DNA of 64,000 nucleotides from Saturnia japonica (taxonomy: Eukaryota > Arthropoda > Insecta > Lepidoptera > Saturniidae). This document shows, in pieces, positions 58,000 to 64,000 of the stretch; positions within the stretch are counted from its first letter, which is position 1; the number at the start of each line of letters is the position of its first letter. Below the pieces are notes generated by a model that was not told the DNA's origin, ran no database searches, and saw only the letters and a list, made by a program, of their open reading frames with translations. The position numbers were made by a program, and so were the translations under genes. The DNA is taken from contig CM065325.1 in the NCBI GenBank assembly GCA_033032175.1, positions 6,972,930-7,036,929 on the forward strand, given 5' to 3'.

Positions 58000-60540
58000 T
58001 AGGTACTTAATTTAATTCTATGCAATATTTTATGCTTATTTGATCTTCGGTTAATTCAGTAATCCAGTTGAATCACTGTCACCCAAGCATTGATCCAAAA
58101 TGACCATTTCGTGGGTCGTAGTGGATCGTTTCTCAAGTTTTTTTAACAAGTCATAACTTATTGATTTATGTATTCTCACCAACAAATTTATTTTTCCATG
58201 AAGGGTGGATAACTACTTTATGGATTGAATTTGAGAACGCGAAAATTCATAGATATAGGTAGATCATCAGAATCATAGATATCTAAAGTTGGTGTACTTT
58301 AGATAAAATATTTGCTAAAGTTAAAAAACAATTAGGTACCTACTTAAAAATGTTTCTGAACAAAGAAATATTTTTAAAAGGTTAAAAAGAGAAAGTTGGA
58401 GAATACAGTCGATATTCCGTTTCGGAATTTTGATTTCAAATATCGAATAGAGATTTCGAACGCAGTAAATCCATACAAATCTAAGGACCTATTACCAAAC
58501 ATACGGTAGTTTTGCGTCCGTAGTTTTCTCCGAATCAAAATTCCGTCAATGGTTGTCGTCTCTCAACTGAGCCATGTCATTCCGAACGGAAATAAACGTA
58601 TGTGTATAGAATATGTACGGAATTCCGATTCGAAATTTCGATTGAAAATTCCGATTGTATGTGGCCGCTCTAACACACGTGATGTGTACAAAAACTAGAC
58701 TAAAGTACATAATAAGAGAACTGACGGTTGGCGGGTGCTCAACGGTCACAGAACTCAATGTCCGTTGAGTGCAGCTGTACTTAAATAAAAAAAATACTTG
58801 CGTCGCGACTCGCGTGAAGCCGAGGGTTGACGTCATACAATGGCCCACAACCTGGCGCATTGCAGCTATCTTGTATGTTGTCCTCGCAGTGCGTCATTCG
58901 ATTACAAACCTTATTTCATGAGTACTACGGTATATCTAAGAAAAATAACAATAATCCTAACTAACTCCGTTTGACTCACGCCCAACAGCTTTGCGTAGTT
59001 AAATTCCACGAATATTTTATTTTGTCATCTTTTATGCGTCATACTTCATATATATAGTAAGGTAAAAACGGAGCATTCAGAAGGTAGGTATATTTGAATA
59101 TAGGTAATCATAATACTTAATAAGTAAGTCTATTTAAGGACATACTTCCAAACAATAAAGCTTGTTTTGTTAGATAATTATATTATGTTGTAGGTATATA
59201 GGTACCTAATTAATCACTTTTTAATTTAAAATAGGTCACCGTATTTTATACCTACGTCCTTAGTCTCCTTAGTCACAATAATATTAACCCAAAGTTCCTA
59301 CTCTATACTAGAAAACCTCTTGGAACAATGGCTAATGAGAGTAGATAATGAAGTACTTACCTACCTAATTACAAGTAATTTATAATAGTAACTTAGTTTC
59401 TAGAAATCAATTAGGTAGGTACCTATTCACAATACCCACCTTTGTGAATATTTTTTTTGTTTGAATATTAATTAGTTATTTTGATAGTACTTACCCAATA
59501 ATATTTGATCATTGATAGTAGGTGGTAGGTACCTACCTAAATATTTATGAATTAATGTTTTTATTGAAAATTTAAATATGCTTTGTACTTTTTTATGTTT
59601 CCTGACATCCTAACATAAGACCTAAACTAAACTTAGTACGTAGATCTATTTTTCAACATAAAAAACCCATGCTTAGTTAAAATAGATTTTAGTATACAAT
59701 TAAATAAATATGTAGTTTAGGATAATACCTTGTTTTAATCAAAACAATGAATATTGTTTAATCCCAATGTTATAATATTTATAATACACACAATAAAAGA
59801 TACTTATTACTTAATATATCCCTACTTTGTAATCGTGGAATTTAACCTTGTTTTGAGTGTATAACTGATTGCAAAACTATGTAGGTACCTCCTACCTATA
59901 TTGAATTGCTTATATTTAGTGAAAGAAGCAAACTAAATTTATAGGTGCCTACATTCATAGTTTTTTAATTAAAAGTATATAAGCTTTTTACTTAGAATAT
60001 CATCTACCTATACCTTTGTTCTGTGACCTATAATTAAATGATAAATAAATAAATATTGAAACACATCGTTAAAAGAGCAATGGTAGTATATTTATGACTA
60101 ATGAAGTAATGATACATTCCATGCAAGTTGTTTAACAAGAAACTTCTAAACAGACACAGTAGGCAGGTTCAAGTTGGGTAAGTATTAGTAGGTACTATTG
60201 AAGTCATTGGGTAACACAACGAAATTGGTATAAAAAGCCCATAAAAACTAGATAAGTAGGTACCTAACTTATCACTATTGGTTGTCATTTAGATGTTCTT
60301 TGTGCCTTACCCGATCCTATTTTATAAGAGTTTCCAGTTCCAACAAAAACAAAATCAATATTATACTTTCATAACTCCCCGCAGTCCCCGCTCCCCGTGC
60401 ACCAAATACCACAAAGCAATGTGGTTCGCTCCGAAACATACACGTGTTATTTAAAACGATGCGGGTTTCTTTAGTAAGTTTACATAAGCCAAATTAACAA
60501 TATACCTAGTATGATAAATTTCGAAAACATTAAATTTTAT
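58000..60540. other. Intergenic AT-rich sequence, no gene seen
   Basis: It contains many GTAGGTACCTAC-type words typical of the rest of the window, a TTCGGAATTT/AAATTCCG palindrome-rich patch at 58400-58660, and no coding region with motifs. The minus ORF at 58546-58860 has no family signal. Confidence 0.45.
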
Positions 60541-60544
60541 AAAC

Positions 60545-60860
60545 TAACTAGTTGTGCCACAGGGTTTCACCCATTTAGTCTATCATAATTATTCTTTCCG
60601 CAAGTTCAAATTATTTTGGTCTTTCATTAGCTTCTAAACTATGTGTCCAAATAGCATACTCTGAAGAGCAAAATTTATCTTCATAAGTTTGTCTTTATGA
60701 TGAAGTTACTTTTGTTTGTAAGGATTAATATGCCATGTCTAAAAATAATGTTTATAAATAACTTTTTAATTGTCAATTAATCTTTATCACGAAATACCTT
60801 ATTGTGGCTTATGTATAAGAGATAGGTATATGCTATCGCTGACTTTTTTTACACATACTA
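60545..60860. repeat. Old dispersed repeat remnants
   Basis: CCACAGGGTTTCACCCATTT and TCTATCATAATTATTC are the reverse of the retroelement end seen at 57.1 kb. The following GTCTTTATGATGAAGTTAC and AAGGATTAATATGCCATG stretch is related to 54.6-54.7 kb. Confidence 0.45.
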
Positions 60861-61454
60861 AGGTCCAATATTATTGTAAAAAACTTTTCCACTTTATTAT
60901 ATTAGTATAGCTGTATTCTTCGTATATGTATATAAGCAATTTTAATATTAGCGAATAGCGTTCTGTAGCTATAGAGTTAGCATGTCAACCTAATCAATAA
61001 AACAAAATACTTACACATTTGTAAGTCAAAATACATGTAATTTGAGATAATATTTAATTATTACTTAAAACAATTAGCACATTGTCTAAATAATCGCGCA
61101 TTGTCAGTATAATCCGTTAACTTTTAGTTGAGTCTATAATAATGGCTTACACAGAACGCATAACAGATTAACGGTTATAACGGAATAGCATGTCACCTAA
61201 ACTTAGGCTATGCCAAGTTTAAGTAACAATGCCACAATAATGTGCTGTAACAACATTTTATCAATAACTAGCACAGGTAGTAGAGCACATATGCCTACAC
61301 TTTTTTGTCATGTAATACATATAACTGTATTGGTTTATGTGGCACTCGCCACTAAAGCTCCCAGTCGGCATGATTTTTCCGACATTTTTAACAATTATCT
61401 TCATATTTCAGCAAATTTACAAAAATCCCTAATGAATTATACACCTAAACCTAT

Positions 61455-61590
61455 TGATGAAAATCCGTTCGGTAGTTTTTAAGTATGTCGCGTTCAAACA
61501 GACAGACACGGCAGCGGGAGACTTTATTTTATAATATGTACTAGCGACCCGCTCCAGCTTCGCACGGGTACAATTTACAAAGTAGTGTAT
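61455..61590. repeat. Retrotransposon-tail remnant
   Basis: AAATCCGTTCGGTAGTTTTT, GTTCAAACAGACAGACACGG, GGGAGACTTTATTTTATAAT and ACTAGCGACCCGCTCCAGCT with CTTCGCACGGG follow the typical order of lepidopteran non-LTR 3' ends. Confidence 0.6.
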
Positions 61591-61644
61591 TTTATGTTTA
61601 ACAAAGCTTGATTTAGAGTTTATCGCTTTAATATTGACAGTTCA

Positions 61645-61863
61645 TAACAGCCTCATTACCCTAGTGGTCCTAAACACAACTGCTATGCTCGAGGTTCTAG
61701 GTTCGATTCTCAGGTCGAACAAAGTGCTATTGGGTTTTTCTATGAAATTCTCAGTAGCAGCTTGGAGTTTGGCATTGTGCCCGATTAATAGCAATAGGCT
61801 CGCATACATGGAGCCTAAAACACCTTTGTCCTAACACTTCGGGGATACAGGCGTGATGGTATA
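61645..61863 (+). repeat. tRNA-derived SINE, family A, copy 3
   Basis: It carries the head GCCTCATTACCCTAGTGG, a GGTTCGATTCT B box, and the body CAATAGGCTCGCATACATGG, ending in TTCGGGGATACAGGCGTGAT. It lacks part of the body present in copies 1 and 2 (the TGTACATTAGT segment), so it has an internal deletion. Confidence 0.72.
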
Positions 61864-62280
61864 CGTAACTTTATAGTTACGAATAGTGCACTTAACTCGC
61901 GTCTCGTAATTTATCACAGGTTTTTTTGGGTAGAATTTTTTTGAATTTGTGATGTCTTCTACGGTATTCATTTAAATGGGAAACTGTAACCCTAATCTAT
62001 ATTAAATGACCAAGTTAACTAACGAACTTATCTGGATAAAGATTAAAATTGCATTGGAGAAAATAGCTTAGCAAATAACGTAATATTTTCAATTATTATC
62101 TTGAAAATAAAAATGGTTAGTGTTAGTCAACCTTAGGAAATAAACATATGCCATCGCGAACACTTCTCTAGGCTTTTTGAAGAACTACAATTCTTTAGAA
62201 CATTATTTTGATTTATGTTATAAGGTTTAGCCAGCGTAAGACATGTAAGCGCCCGAAAATCATTTTTGAATACTTGATTA

Positions 62281-62715
62281 GGGGCGTTCTAGTATTACGT
62301 AACGCAATTTTTTGAGCCTCCCTCCCCCCTTGTAACATGCCGCATCATTTTTATATCACCCCCCCCCCCCCCATTAAACGTTACGTAACACCTAAGTCAG
62401 CAAGTCAGCATTCACCTTTATAGGCCAAGAACAGCTGATGATGCAAATCTCCCTATTTTGAAGGACATTATAGTATGAACTCACTTTAACAAAACTGAAT
62501 ACAGCAATGTGCTTCTGCGTGCATACTAACGAATACTGACAATGAAAACAAAATCGACGTACAATACAGTCGAGGCATTCCCCATAAAAAATAAACGAAA
62601 AGGATTGCGAACTTGGGAAATTTGAATTGGCTAGTTTTTTATTTAATTAAAAAAAAAACAATGTTACGTAACACGTTGTTCGAAACCCTCTCTCGCCCTT
62701 GTAACATACATAGGC
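62281..62715. repeat. TTACGTAACG-type repeat with a poly(C) tract
   Basis: GGGGCGTTCTAGTATTACG then TAACGCAATTTTTTGAG opens the segment. A run of about 15 C lies at 62359-62373, followed by ATTAAACGTTACGTAACACC. A second partial copy (ATGTTACGTAACACG, CCCTTGTAACATAC) lies at 62660-62710. The class is unknown. Confidence 0.5.
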
Positions 62716-62765
62716 GTACATAGGGGACAGACAGCGGGAAGCGACTTCATTTTATACATTACATT

Positions 62766-62812
62766 TTATATATATATATATATTTTAGATAGATAGATGA
62801 TGATGATTTTCA
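62766..62812. repeat. Microsatellite (TA)n, (GATA)n, (GAT)n
   Basis: TA repeats run into TAGATAGATAGA and then GATGATGATG, a compound simple repeat. Confidence 0.9.
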
Positions 62813-63394
62813 TTAAAAAAATATTAATGAAGTAAGTACATAGTATGAGTCATTCAAAATCTAAAAGATTCAAACTTAACAACATAATTTTGAAAGTAAT
62901 AAATAAGATCAGTTAAGTGTATTAAAAAATATAGAAGTTTCAGTGAATCATGTGACTCTGTTTTTGGTATTATTTTTCACTATAATATCCATATATTTTT
63001 ATTGCGAATTATTCCATCAAATTTTATGAAATATTAAAAGAATACTGATTTCCACTTGAAAATACGTGGAAACTGGTCAACTGCCTATAACATTTCTTTA
63101 TTTGTCATTTACTATAATTAATCTTGTATTACAATTGTAAATGCATAATAAATAAATAAATATAAATAATTCATAAAAAAGCTCTTTGAAATACAAAAAA
63201 TTATAGATGCGGTCAAACGACTGAAGAAAAAGTTTTTATCGCGGTAAAATACGTTGGTTCTAAGCGCATTTCTGGAAAAAATATTATTGATCGTCTATTT
63301 TCGTCGCGCCTGTGCACAAATGTTTTCTACCATGGCCTGGGGTCGCCGCCATTTTGTGAACAACTGCGCAGTTTCGCCCCACTTGGCGTCAGGG

Positions 63395-63417
63395 TATATA
63401 AGCGAGGAATGACGTCA
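63395..63417 (+). promoter_or_regulatory. TATA box and CRE-like site upstream of the 122-residue ORF
   Basis: TATATAAG at 63395-63402 is a strong TATA box. The perfect palindrome TGACGTCA, a CREB/ATF-type site, is at 63410-63417, unusually downstream of the TATA. Locally the sequence is more GC-rich than its surroundings. Transcription would start about 30 bases after the TATA, leaving roughly 130 bases of 5' UTR before the ATG at 63558. Confidence 0.55.
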
Positions 63418-63557
63418 TGCGCCCACATTTATTTCTCATCGTGGTGCAGTTCAGACGTCGGTTTGTGTTGTGTAGTGCTTCAAGTAGTCTTTGTGCCTGT
63501 ACGGATTCAGGTGTGTAATACTGTTACAAAACAAATATTTTCTGTATTCAAATAAAT

Positions 63558-63926
63558 ATGGGCTACAGTACTAAAGAAAAATCTATTGTTGACTTTTGTG
63601 AAAGTAAAACAGAATCCTTATCTAACTGGGTTCGCCAAGTTAAAAATAAATCCCTTAATGCCAAGACAAAGAGGAACCGTGACTTGAGAATAATCGCCAT
63701 TTTAAGTAACTCTCTAATCCGAGCAGAAAGTGAGCTCATTACAAAACAAAGAGAACGTGCTAGAAGGTGGGCCCAGATGCAAGTTGACCTCGGATTGTGC
63801 AATAAGGAAGAAGAAATCGCCAGACAGCAGCGTGAAAAAATCGATAGCATATGGAAGAATGATCTCAGCGGTTTGGATAGTTTTTTTAGAGAATTAGATC
63901 GTGTAAAACCAATAGTAGTAAAATGA
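63558..63926 (+). CDS. Protein of unknown function, 122 residues
   Basis: An ATG-to-TGA frame of 123 codons in AT-rich DNA, with balanced, protein-like composition. The product is highly charged and mostly helical by eye: a Lys/Arg-rich middle (KNKSLNAKTKRNRDLR), then IIAILSNSLIRAESELITKQ and RERARRWAQMQVDLGLCNKE, ending IWKNDLSGLDSFFRELDRV. There is no signal peptide, membrane segment or zinc motif. The TATA box and CRE-like palindrome 150 bases upstream support a genuine promoter. It could be an orphan host gene or the first ORF of a mobile element continuing past the window edge. I do not recognise the family. Confidence 0.55.
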   Translation: MGYSTKEKSIVDFCESKTESLSNWVRQVKNKSLNAKTKRNRDLRIIAILSNSLIRAESELITKQRERARRWAQMQVDLGLCNKEEEIARQQREKIDSIWKNDLSGLDSFFRELDRVKPIVVK

Positions 63927-64000
63927 AGAGAATATTAGGTAATGTAGGTCAATTGAATTTGTATCTGTGATATATGTAGGATGTTTTTCTACCTTACAGT

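Noticed and set aside
1..64000. CRISPR array, bacterial operon, rRNA genes
   Set aside because: No regularly spaced repeats with unique spacers, no Shine-Dalgarno-led gene runs and no rRNA-like conserved segments were seen.

Overview
The window looks like nuclear DNA from an insect, most likely a moth or butterfly. It is AT-rich, genes are split by small-to-large GT-AG introns, and the non-coding DNA is crowded with short tRNA-derived SINEs, MITEs, mariner, Tigger and IS630-type transposons and non-LTR retrotransposon tails. The recurring TAGGTACCTAC-like words and the repeat sequences themselves are of a kind I associate with lepidopteran genomes; that assignment is inference. No prokaryotic features, CRISPR arrays or complete tRNA/rRNA genes were seen.

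Layout: (1) 1-500: last exon of a trypsin-like serine protease, plus strand. (2) 2.88-14.70 kb, minus: a complete six-exon gene for a FAM161-family centrosome/cilium protein (730 aa model); its introns hold SINEs, hAT MITEs and a twice-invaded transposase relic. (3) 14.7-19.4 kb: intergenic, with retrotransposon tails and a small non-autonomous LTR element (TRIM-like, 776 bp). (4) 19.43-53.84 kb, plus: a complete nine-exon COQ6 gene (470 aa model), the mitochondrial flavin monooxygenase of ubiquinone synthesis, stretched to 34 kb by transposon-filled introns. (5) 25.7-34.3 kb, minus: a complete 14-exon TRPA-family ion channel, best matching pyrexia (935 aa model), lying wholly inside COQ6 intron 3 on the opposite strand. 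Inside intron 1 of that channel gene are two small plus-strand ORFs that may be a third nested gene. (6) 53.9-63.3 kb: intergenic, repeat-rich, with no gene recognised. (7) 63.39-63.93 kb: a TATA box and CRE-like site followed by a 122-aa ORF of unknown function.

The three complete gene models were built by joining exons at GT-AG sites; every junction keeps the reading frame. They belong to unrelated processes (centrosome/cilium, ubiquinone synthesis, thermal or noxious sensing), so nothing suggests an operon-like unit. The notable architecture is the nested antisense channel gene and the layered insertion history of the introns. Several elements keep readable ends: a mariner and a Tigger element lie 62 bp apart, a retrotransposon copy has a perfect 13-bp target duplication, and a hAT MITE sits inside a SINE. 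I did not find convincing evidence of an entirely new system. The best candidates for unfamiliar biology are the ORF at 63.56 kb, the small ORFs at 32.7/33.5 kb, and the nuclease-bearing element with inverted ends at 51.7-53.3 kb.
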